A stretch of 64,000 nt of DNA from Dulcicalothrix desertica PCC 7102. Its GTDB lineage: Bacteria > Cyanobacteriota > Cyanobacteriia > Cyanobacteriales > Nostocaceae. The translations under genes and the position numbers were made by a program. The stretch lies in the NCBI RefSeq assembly GCF_003991905.1, contig NZ_RSCL01000006.1, forward strand, positions 94,493 through 158,492, given 5' to 3'. Position 1 is the stretch's first letter; every line of letters starts with the position of its first letter. The notes beneath the pieces are model-generated. The model made no database searches and was not told the origin of the DNA. It saw only the letters and a list, made by a program, of their open reading frames with translations. Shown here one piece after another: positions 1 to 9,126 of this stretch.

Positions 1-171
1 CTTTTCTTTCTCAAAATTTTTAGAGGCTAAAATCTTATCAACAGTCTCACAAACTGCATCTTTAAATATAGGGGAAAAGGCATTAAGAAACATTTCAAAA
101 TCGGTGTAACCAAGATGGTTCATTTCCGACTCTTTGGTTGGTAGACCTTTTACATAGGTGATTGTTGACAT
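1..171 (-). CDS. N-terminal part of an unrecognised protein, cut by window edge
   Basis: An open frame of 57 codons begins at an ATG at 171 and runs off the left edge. The visible start reads MSTITYVKGLPTKESEMNHL and continues with a soluble, mixed-charge sequence. A weak AGGTG lies just upstream of the ATG. There is a faint similarity to the N-termini of some large cyanobacterial OrfB/TnpB-like proteins, but this is from memory and cannot be confirmed without the rest of the gene. It lies on the same strand as, and downstream of, the 98-residue gene at 301-597, so the two may be co-transcribed. Function unknown. Confidence 0.5.
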   Translation of the reverse strand, partial: MSTITYVKGLPTKESEMNHLGYTDFEMFLNAFSPIFKDAVCETVDKILASKNFEKEK

Positions 172-220
172 GCACGCACCTGGTTTTGTGTCCGAAGTAT
201 TGGTAGCTTTTTTATCTATA

Positions 221-257
221 GGCACCTGTCAGTAGCGATTCCTCGTTACAAGGTGCC
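221..257. repeat. Inverted repeat GGCACCT/AGGTGCC between two small genes
   Basis: Seven-base perfect arms at 221-227 and 251-257 enclose a 23-base loop and are followed on the + strand by TTTT. It could be a weak terminator or an operator between the two leftmost minus-strand genes. The T-run is on the strand opposite to those genes, so a terminator role for them is doubtful. Confidence 0.35.
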
Positions 258-300
258 TTTTCGCATCTGAACATATTATACGTTATTCACGTATTAAATT

Positions 301-597
301 TCAATCAATAAATTCCGATAAATCACTTTTTTTTACAAGTTCTCGAATTTGAAGAATTGTATCTTCCTTCTTAAGAGTCGTGAGAACATAGTCAGGACGG
401 TTAGAAAAATCTGACCCCCAACCTTCGACAGTACGAGCCGAAAGCCCTGTAGCTTTTGCCAGGAGCTTTACGCACGTTTTATAATACCCACGCTCGCCCG
501 GAGCAGGCATCTTTAACCATTTATGACAAAATTCAAGAGGTTCCAATTGTTGTCCTTTAAAATCAACGCCTCTATAATGCACTTTTAAAGTAAGCAT
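301..597 (-). CDS. Small putative HTH protein of unknown function (98 aa)
   Basis: The start is well supported: AGGAGGT sits six bases before the ATG at 597, a near-perfect Shine-Dalgarno. The protein has 98 residues and is soluble, with no signal peptide. Residues about 43-60 (KLLAKATGLSARTVEGW) look like a helix-turn-helix recognition segment, so DNA binding is plausible. I do not recognise the family. A perfect 10-bp palindrome (621-630) lies 24 bases upstream of the start, where an autoregulatory operator would be expected. It precedes the partial gene at 1-171 on the same strand. No GGCGCC site occurs from the window edge to about 1.98 kb, which suggests acquired DNA. Confidence 0.65.
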   Translation of the reverse strand: MLTLKVHYRGVDFKGQQLEPLEFCHKWLKMPAPGERGYYKTCVKLLAKATGLSARTVEGWGSDFSNRPDYVLTTLKKEDTILQIRELVKKSDLSEFID

Positions 598-620
598 ATA
601 AACCTCCTGCTTGCTGCTAT

Positions 621-630
621 CTTACGTAAG
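621..630. promoter_or_regulatory. Palindrome CTTACGTAAG upstream of the small HTH-like gene
   Basis: A perfect 10-bp palindrome sits 24 bases upstream of the start codon at 597. Its position fits an operator bound by the HTH-like product itself; this is inference from position only. Confidence 0.3.
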
Positions 631-936
631 TTGCGTACAAAACACGGATATGGCAAAGCTTTTAATTCATCAGTAATATTTATACCTGATTTACATCGTA
701 ACTTGTTTGAACTGAACGGTCTGGATACGAGGATTTTCAAGATTTTCAAATCAAAATACTAGGGAATCTTATAATTTTAGGTGACTGCTAACAACCCACA
801 AGCTGCAAAACGATAGTCCTAGTTGATGTAGGTACGCACGACGAAGTTTACTAACGTAACTTTCCTAGCTGATACTCCACTTATACTTGGTTGCGGTTTT
901 AACATTAAATTTTCCAGGTGCAAGATATGAAAAAAC
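631..936. other. Intergenic region, nothing recognised
   Basis: About 300 bases between the small HTH-like gene's upstream region and the end of brnA. I see no gene, RNA or strong repeat here. It must hold the promoter of the minus-strand gene at 301-597. Confidence 0.5.
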
Positions 937-1206
937 CTACTCCGACACCCGTATATTTATCTGACTCAATTCTTCGCGCACAACTCGCCGTAAAATTTCC
1001 TCTAAAGGTTCCCGACGCTGTTGTACATATTCACGCAATGCATTATTTATCAAAGTTTGGTAATTTCCACCACCTGCGAGATGGACTTGTTCGCGGAACC
1101 ACGTCAAAATATCATCATCTAACCGAATTGTAATCCTCGTTTTACCTTCGGGAGTTGGTTCAATAGCTCCACGCTTTCCTTGACTAAAATCATACTCAGT
1201 ATCCAT
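937..1206 (-). CDS. brnA: BrnA-like antitoxin (89 aa)
   Basis: The 89-residue protein carries the BrnA signature: a basic, flexible N-terminus followed by a ribbon-helix-helix-like segment (TRITIRLDDDILTWFREQ) and a helical C-terminus rich in Arg and Glu. BrnA proteins neutralise BrnT by complex formation and repress the brnTA promoter through the RHH domain. The gene starts three bases after the brnT stop codon with GAGG eight bases before the ATG, so the pair is translated from one message in the toxin-first order typical of brnTA. The 3' end lies at 937; a plus-strand frame overlapping it is an antisense shadow. Confidence 0.85.
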   Translation of the reverse strand: MDTEYDFSQGKRGAIEPTPEGKTRITIRLDDDILTWFREQVHLAGGGNYQTLINNALREYVQQRREPLEEILRRVVREELSQINIRVSE

Positions 1207-1209
1207 GAT

Positions 1210-1482
1210 TTATTCCTCTAATTCATACTGCAAACGTTCTCTTCTAGTTGCTTTCCGAGCAGATATTAACCGAATACAACTGTCACCCCGCCACGTATAA
1301 ACAACAACTATAATTCTACCCAAAGCATCCATTCCTACCGTCACAAACCGCTGCTCATCGGGATGCTCATTAACTACAGTAGTAGCAAAATCATCCGAAA
1401 ATACAGAAACTGCGTCGGCAAAGTCTATTCCATGTTTTTGGATATTGGATTGAGCTTTATTACTATCCCATTCGTACTCCAT
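1210..1482 (-). CDS. brnT: BrnT-like ribonuclease toxin
   Basis: The product matches the BrnT (DUF497) fold family: N-terminal EYEWDSNKAQSNIQKHGIDF, a central EQRFVTVGMD strand, and the C-terminal ISARKATRRERLQYE motif with the conserved Arg and Tyr residues. BrnT toxins are RelE-like ribonucleases that inhibit translation. I chose the ATG at 1482 (90 aa), because family members begin with a short acidic segment such as MEYEWD; an in-frame GTG at 1509 would add nine residues. brnA follows immediately. A perfect inverted repeat overlaps the chosen start codon, where the BrnT-BrnA complex could bind. Confidence 0.85.
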   Translation of the reverse strand: MEYEWDSNKAQSNIQKHGIDFADAVSVFSDDFATTVVNEHPDEQRFVTVGMDALGRIIVVVYTWRGDSCIRLISARKATRRERLQYELEE

Positions 1483-1506
1483 ACAATTATAGTATGCACA
1501 ATTGTA
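1482..1506. promoter_or_regulatory. Candidate BrnTA operator: TACAATT-N11-AATTGTA
   Basis: Seven-base perfect inverted arms at 1482-1488 and 1500-1506 with an 11-base spacer lie directly at the brnT start. Known BrnA proteins repress their own promoter, so this is a plausible operator. The spacer region also contains TATAAT on the minus strand, which would place the transcription start very close to or inside brnT if used. Confidence 0.5.
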
Positions 1507-1819
1507 CACAGTTTAATTGTTTGTGTCTACGCAGTCAAGTTTTTGTTTCTAGCAGCTTTGCTCCCTCATATCTTGCATATCTACGTATTAATCATTAATT
1601 TCCAATAACAATGTTTTAAATATTACACATATTTTAGTCCATTAAAATGGACTTTAGTTATTAGCCTTGCGGCTTTCAGCCCAAGGTGGGTATGAGCGTA
1701 GTTATAGATTTAGCAATTAATATCACATGTAAGAAAACAGGTGCAAGATGTAAGTTAATCGAATGCACGACAGTGACCATCGGGAGAAGTTATCCCCCAG
1801 GTCATAATCAATTTTCTAT
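1507..1819. other. Intergenic region with one short hairpin
   Basis: No gene is seen. AGTCCATT/AATGGACT (1636-1653) forms a perfect 8-bp stem with a two-base loop. Farther on, AGCC-TTGC-GGCT is a short secondary stem. The hairpin lies downstream of the solute-binding protein gene and could help end its transcript. Confidence 0.4.
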
Positions 1820-3511
1820 TTACTTTTTCTGCCAATCATGAATATTCCAAGTATTAGCATCCCACGGTGTAAATTCTACACCACTAAGATTGTTACTAGT
1901 CGCAATTACACGCGCGCGAGTAACTAAAGGAAGTACAACAGCATCTTTAACTAGGATATCGTTCATTTGGATAAATAACTGGCGCCGACGAGCTAGATTC
2001 AACTCTGTTGTAGACTGTTGCCAAAGCTTGTCATATTCAGGATTGCAGTAACGTGAGAAATTGTTTTTAGACCAATTATTTTCTTTTTGAGCAATTTCTG
2101 AACAAGTCCAACTCTTCATCGAAATACTAGGGTCTGGGTTATTATTATTATCAGAAAACAGTTGCATATCCGCTTGGAAACGGCTAGTTGTGTCTGGGTT
2201 ATTAGGGTCTCCAGAGAAAAATATACTTGGGTCAATGCTTTTTAAATCAACTTTCACCCCAATCGATGTTAATCCTTGTTTTGCTATTTCTTGAATTTTC
2301 TGTCGCACTGGGTTGGCTGAAGTCTGAAATAAAACATTCATTTCTACACCATTTTTATCCCGAATCCCATTCCCGTTGGTATCAAACCATCCTGCTTCAT
2401 CTAATAACGCAGCAGCTTTTTTGACGTTAAATTCGTATGTGGTATTCGGCGAATTATATATTTCTGGCGCCGTTAATACGTTTGCTACAGGGCGAGCAAT
2501 ATCACCAAATAACTGTTTAGCGATTGTTTCCCGGTCAATAGCATAGCTAAAAGCTTGACGAACTATCTTATCGCTAAAAAACGGATGAGGAAACTGCACA
2601 CTAGAACCTTTTTTTGGGTCTGTCTGATTAAACATAATCCGTTCGACAAAAGACCCAAAGACGTTGTTTAATTTACCTTTACCAGTTGATTCCAGTTGTT
2701 TGAGAACCTTTGCCTCCACTTGCAAATTCCAAGCGTAATCTGCTGATGTCGTTTGCAATACCGCTCTTGCAGCAGTTGCAGCATCACCACCACCTTTGAT
2801 TTCTAACCGTTGAAATTTTACTTTATCGGCTGACCGAAACAAAGGATTTGGTTCATAGATGACGATATCACCTGGTCTAAATTGTACCACCTGGTAAGCA
2901 CCAGTACCCACAGTCAGACGATTTGCTGGCGCCTCCCTTGCGTTAGCACCGTTGTATTTCTCAAAAATGTGAAAAGGCAGAATAAGACCTTCAGCACCAA
3001 TAAAAGGCAATGACCAAGCAGGGTTAGGAGCGCGAAAATTTATTTTAACTGTGTAGTCATTAATTGCTTCCACACTTTGAACATCTTTGTAAATTCCTGA
3101 TGTGGTAGCAGCAACAGCCGGATTAGAAATATATTTATAAGTAAAAACCACATCTGCGGCAGTAAAAGGTTTACCATCAGACCATTTAATACCCCGCTTT
3201 AATTTCCAAGTAACTGACTTACCATCTTTTGCTAGTCCTGCATTTTCAATAGTGGGAATTTCCGCTCCCAAAAATAGCACTAATTTACCATCTTGATTAA
3301 AACTAGCAAGCGGTTCATAACTAATTCGACTAGCCTCAAAGTCTTTCGCTCCCCAAGCTAGATGGGGATTAAGGATAGTTGGCGCCTGCCAATATAGTAG
3401 TCTAATTGTGTTGCCCTTTTCAGCATTCGGCTCAGAACAGCTTGTTAATAATACACTTGTTAATATCAGACTCCAAATCCTACTAGTCATGAATTTATTT
3501 AAAATAATCAT
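1820..3511 (-). CDS. Peptide/oligopeptide-type ABC transporter substrate-binding lipoprotein
   Basis: The 563-residue protein belongs to extracellular solute-binding family 5 (OppA/DppA type). It begins with a short basic segment, a hydrophobic stretch and the lipobox LLTSC, so Cys25 should be lipidated. Family features include SVTWKLKRGIKWSDGKPFTA near residue 100, the ADVVFTYKY segment, a middle RQAFSYAIDRETIAKQ helix and the C-terminal ARVIATSNNLSGVEFTPWD region. AAGGGG seven bases before the ATG supports the start. No permease or ATPase genes adjoin it, so this is an orphan binding protein; cyanobacteria often scatter these. It would capture peptides or related solutes in the periplasm. 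GGCGCC sites are frequent in it, unlike in the brnTA region. Confidence 0.9.
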   Translation of the reverse strand: MIILNKFMTSRIWSLILTSVLLTSCSEPNAEKGNTIRLLYWQAPTILNPHLAWGAKDFEASRISYEPLASFNQDGKLVLFLGAEIPTIENAGLAKDGKSVTWKLKRGIKWSDGKPFTAADVVFTYKYISNPAVAATTSGIYKDVQSVEAINDYTVKINFRAPNPAWSLPFIGAEGLILPFHIFEKYNGANAREAPANRLTVGTGAYQVVQFRPGDIVIYEPNPLFRSADKVKFQRLEIKGGGDAATAARAVLQTTSADYAWNLQVEAKVLKQLESTGKGKLNNVFGSFVERIMFNQTDPKKGSSVQFPHPFFSDKIVRQAFSYAIDRETIAKQLFGDIARPVANVLTAPEIYNSPNTTYEFNVKKAAALLDEAGWFDTNGNGIRDKNGVEMNVLFQTSANPVRQKIQEIAKQGLTSIGVKVDLKSIDPSIFFSGDPNNPDTTSRFQADMQLFSDNNNNPDPSISMKSWTCSEIAQKENNWSKNNFSRYCNPEYDKLWQQSTTELNLARRRQLFIQMNDILVKDAVVLPLVTRARVIATSNNLSGVEFTPWDANTWNIHDWQKK

Positions 3512-3929
3512 AATTTACCCCTTTTAGTAGTAATTTAATATTTACAATTCTTATTAGGCACTTATTCGCCACTTGTTCGGGCAAAGGTAGGAAGATGTTC
3601 GTAAAAGTTCGCTTACCGAAAGTTATGACTTTATAAATAATTCTGTGAATAATAAACAGTAGGGTTGCCAATGGAGACCTTAATAACGAGTATATTTTTT
3701 GACTTTGTATTCAAATTTTTATAAGTAAAAAAGTCAGAGTTTATAATTATTAATTTTTTGGCAGCAACTTAACTTTAGTCTAGTTTTTTGACTGAAATAT
3801 CAAACTAAGATTTAACATATTTATAACTACTGGTTTGTGTCATTAATGTAGTTGTACCATATCTGTCCCAGATGTGCGTAGGTTAGGCGAGACGCCGTGA
3901 GCCGACAAGATTAAATACAAATATGAAAC
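3512..3929. other. Divergent intergenic region (promoters of the lipoprotein and exporter genes)
   Basis: An AT-rich spacer of about 418 bases between divergently transcribed genes. It should contain both promoters, but I recognise no specific operator, RNA or repeat. Confidence 0.5.
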
Positions 3930-5495
3930 ATGCGCGCGCCATCAAAACCACCACCAAAGAATGTTACGCTAAAAGATTGGATAGGAGTATATTCTACACT
4001 GCTCGGCGCCTTCATGGCAGTATTAGATAATCAAATTACTAATGCTTCCTTAAAGGATATTACAGGCGCCCTTGGTGTAAGTCTAGAGGAAGGCGCCTGG
4101 ATTTCCACAGCATATCTAGTTGCAGAAATTGTAGTCATACCGCTTACAGGTTGGCTATCACAAGTATTTTCCGTGCGGTTATATTTACTTGTGAATGCAG
4201 CATTATTTATTTGTTTTTCTGTTTTTTGTGCTTTTGCAACTAACTTACCACAGATGATTTTGTTCCGTGCTGGACAGGGTTTTACTGGAGGTGTCTTAAT
4301 ACCAATGGCGTTTCTTGTCATTTTAATGACATTACCACAAGCATTGCAACCTGTAGGTATGGCACTATTTGGACTATCCACAATTATTGCTCCTTCTCTT
4401 AGTTCGATTGTTGGTGGTTGGTTAACAGAAACTTATGCTTGGCAGTATATTTTCTACCTGAATGTGTTACCGGGATTACTGCTAATTGCTGGTGTATGGT
4501 ACGCATTACCCCAACGACCTACAAAGTTACATCTACTCAAAAAAGGTGACTGGTTTGGTATTGTCACAATGGCAATAGGGTTAGCATCGCTTACGTTTTT
4601 CCTTGAAGAAGGCAACCGTAAAGATTGGTTTGTGAGCGAGGAAATTCAAAAAGCAGCTTTAACAACAGCAATTTCTATACCTGTATTTATAATTATTCAG
4701 CTTGTTAACAAAAATCCTTTACTCAATCTGCGCTTACTACTAAGGCGTAACTTCTTAATTACTATCATCACTACAATGGGTTTAGGGCTAGGTTTATATG
4801 GTCCTACTTTTATTTTGTCGTTATATTTAGCACAAATTCAAGGTTACAACGCCATGCAAATTGGCGAAACAATTATGTGGTCAGGTTTGCCACAGTTATT
4901 TATCACACTGCTTGTGCCCAAATTGATGAGACACATTGATTTACGGTTACTACTAGCGGTAGGATTTACGCTGTTTGGTGTCAGTTGCTTTATGAACACG
5001 ACAATGACTCATGATACAGGACTCGAACAGCTAATACCTGCTCAAATTATCCGCGCGTTGGGACAGCCTTTAATAATTACATTTCAAGTTGCCACATTTG
5101 GAATTGAGCCAAACCAAATCGGTTCAGCTTCAGCTATATATAGCATGGCGCGCAACTTAGGCGGTTCATTAGGAATTGCAACACTCTTGAATCTACAATC
5201 GTTACGAGAAAGATTCCACTCAAACTATTTAGTTGAGAAAATTTCACTATCAAATCCCATCACGCGCGACAGAATTGACCAATTAACTCAAATATTTTTA
5301 CAGCACACAAGTGACCCAGTGCAGGCTCAAAATCAAGCGTATGAAGTCCTAGACCGTACCATCCGACGAGAAGCAAACGTAATGGCATTCAATGATTGCT
5401 TTTTGTTCATGGGATGTGCGTTATTTACAAGCGCCTTTCTAGTACTTTTTTTAAAAAAAGTCAAACCAGCAGTCAACAGCCCAACAAACGTTTGA
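3930..5495 (+). CDS. DHA2-family MFS multidrug exporter (EmrB/QacA type)
   Basis: The 521-residue protein shows the 14-helix pattern of the DHA2 branch of the major facilitator superfamily. The first helix carries FMAVLDNQITNASLKDI, a variant of the family motif around a membrane Asp. A later segment reads RAGQGFTGGVLIPMAFLVI, matching the helix 4-5 region with its Arg and Gly-rich motif, and SASAIYSMARNLGGSLGIA is typical of a late helix in EmrB proteins. It should export hydrophobic compounds using the proton gradient. EmrB proteins usually work with a periplasmic EmrA adaptor; none is encoded next to it here. No clear Shine-Dalgarno precedes the ATG. The gene is divergent from the solute-binding lipoprotein. 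Confidence 0.88.
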   Translation: MRAPSKPPPKNVTLKDWIGVYSTLLGAFMAVLDNQITNASLKDITGALGVSLEEGAWISTAYLVAEIVVIPLTGWLSQVFSVRLYLLVNAALFICFSVFCAFATNLPQMILFRAGQGFTGGVLIPMAFLVILMTLPQALQPVGMALFGLSTIIAPSLSSIVGGWLTETYAWQYIFYLNVLPGLLLIAGVWYALPQRPTKLHLLKKGDWFGIVTMAIGLASLTFFLEEGNRKDWFVSEEIQKAALTTAISIPVFIIIQLVNKNPLLNLRLLLRRNFLITIITTMGLGLGLYGPTFILSLYLAQIQGYNAMQIGETIMWSGLPQLFITLLVPKLMRHIDLRLLLAVGFTLFGVSCFMNTTMTHDTGLEQLIPAQIIRALGQPLIITFQVATFGIEPNQIGSASAIYSMARNLGGSLGIATLLNLQSLRERFHSNYLVEKISLSNPITRDRIDQLTQIFLQHTSDPVQAQNQAYEVLDRTIRREANVMAFNDCFLFMGCALFTSAFLVLFLKKVKPAVNSPTNV

Positions 5496-5879
5496 TTAAT
5501 TAAGTAGTACATTAGTAACTTGACTTTTTTGATGCAGGCGCCTAAAACTTGACTAGCTGACATGTTATTTTATACATTCATCCGCTTTGACAATTCTGTT
5601 TTTAGCAGTATAAATAAGAACAATAAAAAAGTATTATTTGTAATTATTTCAGTAACAATAATACTTGTATCCTTTAAAGTCATTCAAAAAAAGTATATAA
5701 TGTAACTATAGTTTCTACATCTAAAAAATTTAACACTTTTAATGAGGATTGTATTAATTTTTGTTAAACAATAACTAATTTTTTAGAGTAAAATTTATAA
5801 GTAAAGATTTAATTTTTTTCAATATATTTACAGGATAGTGTGTTATATTCACGAGCAAGATTTGTGTGAATCCCACGCT
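5496..5879. other. Intergenic region, AT-rich
   Basis: Nothing recognisable is seen apart from one GGCGCC site near 5539 and AT-rich tracts that may include the promoter of the cytochrome gene. Confidence 0.4.
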
Positions 5880-7988
5880 ATGAAACAACAAAAAAACACC
5901 TTTATTAATACTAAGGTATTAATAAAGGTTGTATCTGCTTTGAAAGCTAAGGTTTTTTTATTAATCTGCGTTTTTATCACTAGTACTCTTGGTGTTCTGT
6001 TATCAAATTGGTTGATGACAAGCAATATAGCTAGTGCTAATTTCGACAGAACTGATTTTTTGCAACCTGCTCCTATTCAACCACTCTTATCTTACGACTA
6101 TTTTGGCAAACTGCTGAGTCCTCAAGAAGCAGCACAAATTGTTACCAGTAAGGGACTTGATGCTAATGACCCCACTTCTTATCAACGAGTAGGCGCCGTT
6201 AAAATAACCAAGGAATTAATCGCTCAAGGTGAAAACATATTCTTAAACCGTAAAATTGGCGATACATTTGGTTTGCAAGGGGTATTTGGTTTGGGACAAG
6301 GTAGCAATAGAATATCGGATGAACTGGGTGTAGCAATTGCTAATTTACAAGGTCAGTCAACAACAAACCTAAAAATTACCCTTCAGAAAGATTTAACTCT
6401 GGGGAGTCGAACTTTTCCCAAAGGGACTGTTATTCCTACAGGTTTAAAAGTTCAACAAGGAAAGGTTGTTGCATTAGGAACTACTTCGACTGGTGATATT
6501 ACTTGTGCGCTCTGTCATGCGACCCTTTCTAATGATGGTAAAATCCTTGCGGGAGTACCTAATGGTGAAATTGCTTTTCCGTTTTTTCTTGCCCTGGCGC
6601 CAAATACAGCTGCTGGGTTTGCACGGGCAAACTTCAACCCTCTCGACCCACAATATAAAGGCAATGGTAAGACGATTATTGACAGCAAAGGTAATAAAGT
6701 TGAACTGCCCGACCCTGAAAAGTTTGAAAAAGCCTTTGATGATGCAGTTTTAGATTTACCGTCCGGCCATTTCGAGAGTTCACCAGATGGGATTAGAAAC
6801 ACAACTCAAATCCCCAGCGTTTTCACGTTTAAGAATCATCCTTACGCATTCTCAGGAAATTTTGCTGTTGGTCCCTTTGCTGGATTGAGTTCTATCAACA
6901 ATGGTGTTCATTCTTCAGAAATCAATATCTTGGCAGCTGCTCAACTTAGTGAAAAAACTCTTGGTATTGACCCAGAAGTTTATATTGGTACATTTCTTCA
7001 GAATGCTGCCGTTCCGAGTCTCCGTTTACCAGAAGGAACCATAGTAAAACCTTCGGAATGGTTACGAGGAGTGATTGCAAAAAATCCACAGCAAGCAGAA
7101 CTAGAAGACCAAATACCTGCTCCAGGTACAGGAACCTATCCAAACCTGCAACCTAGTTTGTTTACTTACAATGGTTTGGTTTTTAGTCCAAATACTGGTA
7201 AGACTGAAGACATTGCGAGTGGCACTTTCTTGTTTGCTGCCAACGCGATGTCGGCTTTCCAAAATAGTTTAGTACCACCTGCTAACCAGACACAAGAAAA
7301 TTGGAAAGCTTTGAATAGCAATTCTGTGAAGCGTGGGGCAAAAGTTTTTGAAAGAGCGAATTGTGCAACTTGTCATATTCCACCCTTCTTCACTGACAAC
7401 ATAATTCATCCACTTGATGAAATAGGTGCAAATCCAGCTCGCGCTCAGTCTGGTTTGGCATTAGATAAATTGTTAGTGGCGCCTAAGTTATACACTTTTA
7501 ATACCCCAGTTCCTATACCTGAATCCGCAGAAGTACTGGATGTACCAACACAAGGAATTTCCGATAACCCCACAACTCTTCCCAAAGGCATATTACCAAA
7601 AGGTGGCTACAAAACTGTTTCCTTACGTGGACTGTATTTAAGCGCACCGTATTTACATGATGGTGGTGTAGCTGTACGGGCAGGAAGTTTGAAGGTTGAC
7701 CCCAATGGTCGCTTCACAATTGTTGATAAAAGTGGATTAGGCTTAACTGCTACTCTAAGCCAAGGTATACCTGCCGATGCAGCGAGTAGCTTGCGTGCCT
7801 TAGTTGACCGTGAACTGCGTGCCAAAGTTGTGGAAGCCAACAAAGCTAACCCAAGTTTAGTACGTAGTAATCTTGATGGTACAGGTCATAACTTCTATGT
7901 AGATAAGTTAGCTGGATTTAATTCAAACCAGCAAACAGACCTGATTAATTTCTTACTCGCATTGGATGACGCTCCTGGAAGCTTTTAA
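5880..7988 (+). CDS. Large di-heme cytochrome c peroxidase-like protein
   Basis: Two heme c attachment motifs are visible: CALCH and, near the C-terminus, CATCH (about residues 209 and 495 from the ATG at 5880). The N-terminus has a basic segment and one hydrophobic helix ending in ASA, consistent with export or a membrane anchor. The C-terminal part (GGYKTVSLRGLYLSAPYLHD and GHNFYVDKL) resembles the CcP/MauG family, in which one heme reduces peroxide or carries out other oxidation with electrons from the other. At about 700 residues it is much longer than the classical 320-residue enzymes, so the substrate is uncertain. An in-frame GTG at 5838, preceded by AGGA, is an alternative start. It should act in the periplasm or lumen. 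No partner gene is adjacent. Confidence 0.82.
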   Translation: MKQQKNTFINTKVLIKVVSALKAKVFLLICVFITSTLGVLLSNWLMTSNIASANFDRTDFLQPAPIQPLLSYDYFGKLLSPQEAAQIVTSKGLDANDPTSYQRVGAVKITKELIAQGENIFLNRKIGDTFGLQGVFGLGQGSNRISDELGVAIANLQGQSTTNLKITLQKDLTLGSRTFPKGTVIPTGLKVQQGKVVALGTTSTGDITCALCHATLSNDGKILAGVPNGEIAFPFFLALAPNTAAGFARANFNPLDPQYKGNGKTIIDSKGNKVELPDPEKFEKAFDDAVLDLPSGHFESSPDGIRNTTQIPSVFTFKNHPYAFSGNFAVGPFAGLSSINNGVHSSEINILAAAQLSEKTLGIDPEVYIGTFLQNAAVPSLRLPEGTIVKPSEWLRGVIAKNPQQAELEDQIPAPGTGTYPNLQPSLFTYNGLVFSPNTGKTEDIASGTFLFAANAMSAFQNSLVPPANQTQENWKALNSNSVKRGAKVFERANCATCHIPPFFTDNIIHPLDEIGANPARAQSGLALDKLLVAPKLYTFNTPVPIPESAEVLDVPTQGISDNPTTLPKGILPKGGYKTVSLRGLYLSAPYLHDGGVAVRAGSLKVDPNGRFTIVDKSGLGLTATLSQGIPADAASSLRALVDRELRAKVVEANKANPSLVRSNLDGTGHNFYVDKLAGFNSNQQTDLINFLLALDDAPGSF

Positions 7989-8063
7989 TTGAAATTGGGG
8001 GGTATATATATTTGCTCATTCTATATGGGTAAACATATCCCCTCTGCCCCTATGTTTAAATTA

Positions 8064-8093
8064 TGTAGAGACCGAATTAATACGGTCTCTACA
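8064..8093. repeat. 30-bp palindromic repeat, variant core (family A)
   Basis: TGTAGAGACCG and CGGTCTCTACA form 11-bp perfect arms around AATTAATA. The outer bases match the 30-bp palindrome seen at 27113, 43011 and 45848, with a different core. It lies 76 bases after the cytochrome gene and is followed by a T-rich stretch, so it may also terminate transcription. Confidence 0.7.
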
Positions 8094-8201
8094 CGTCTGT
8101 TTTTATAAAATGATAGGCGCCACCCTCGAATTGCCTTTAAAGGCGCCTGTTATCCCAGTCATAAGTTTTCCTATCTCCTGAATGTAGAAATTAACGATAA
8201 A

Positions 8202-8621
8202 TCATAAAGATTTTCTGTAGGCAGAAGGTGTTATCCCGATATGTTTACGGAAGAAGGTCGTAAATTGTCCCTGATATTCAAATCCTAGACGCATAGCGAT
8301 TCGGGAGAGCGATAATTGCGGCATTGCTAATAACTGCTTGGCAATTTCCAGGCGCCGTTGCATGACGTACTGCCAAGGTGTGAGTCCCATAGATTGTTTG
8401 AACGAGCGTGAAAAATGACTTATGCTTATGCCAGCTATTGATGCGATTGCATCAATAGACAAATCCTCTGCCAAATGGTCGTTAATATATTCCAGTGTCC
8501 GTCGCAACTGAGAATTAGACAGACCATCTTGGTATTTGCGAATAGTTAATTTTTGTGTAGAGTATTTTTGCAATTCGTCATACTGTTGTGATTGTTCGAG
8601 TACTAAATTTGCATTATTCAT
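8202..8621 (-). CDS. AraC-family transcriptional regulator (short form)
   Basis: The C-terminal 100 residues form the double helix-turn-helix of AraC/XylS regulators: LEYINDHLAEDLSIDAIASI, GISISHFSRSFKQSMGLTPW, and FEYQGQFTTFFRKHIGITPS with the terminal Pro-Ser-x-Tyr-Arg. I chose the ATG at 8621 (139 aa), which has AAAGG nine bases upstream; an ATG at 8699 would add 26 residues. Either form lacks a large effector-binding N-terminal domain, as in short regulators such as MarA/SoxS, or the gene is an N-terminally truncated version of a 300-residue cyanobacterial regulator. The target is unknown; the cytochrome gene is the nearest neighbour and convergent. Confidence 0.85.
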   Translation of the reverse strand: MNNANLVLEQSQQYDELQKYSTQKLTIRKYQDGLSNSQLRRTLEYINDHLAEDLSIDAIASIAGISISHFSRSFKQSMGLTPWQYVMQRRLEIAKQLLAMPQLSLSRIAMRLGFEYQGQFTTFFRKHIGITPSAYRKSL

Positions 8622-9126
8622 TTTTACTAACCTTTTTAGTAGTAGCCCCAATGAATGTGATACTTGATGGTGCAGAATGTGAGCTTTGATCATAGTCAAT
8701 TCCCTTTGGTATCAGTACTGCAAGGAATAGCCCTAAAACAGCAAAATTTGTAGGTTGGGTTGCTCCCGCAGGGAGATGGCTCCCCAACCTAGAAAAGCTC
8801 AAAACCTATGCAGTATCGCCTTTAATATTAGTTTTTTTCTTGGTCTCTGAAACTCATAAAACTCATCCCATAACATATATAAAAACTCATGAAAAATAAT
8901 ATTATTAAGTATAATTGAGTAGCAATTTATGCTATTAACTATGCAATTATATACGTACTTGTGCCTTGCGATGTACACTGATTTGCCAACAAGGAACGAG
9001 AGGTTTTGTTGATAATAAAGTATAAAAATTAACTTTTTTCTTGATTTTATACGATATATAAGACCTATGCGGATGAAGACAGCATTTTTGGCGCCTCGAA
9101 GTATGTGTTGCGTTTCAGAACGTAGA
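8622..9126. other. Intergenic region with an inverted repeat
   Basis: TAGGTTGGG (8751-8759) and CCCAACCTA (8783-8791) form an inverted repeat resembling small interspersed palindromes of cyanobacteria. The rest is AT-rich with no credible gene; a 111-codon minus-strand frame overlapping the kinase gene end has no family resemblance and skewed composition. Confidence 0.45.

Noticed and set aside
918-1133. 71-codon plus-strand frame
   Set aside because: It is antisense to brnA, which has a clear family match and ribosome-binding site.
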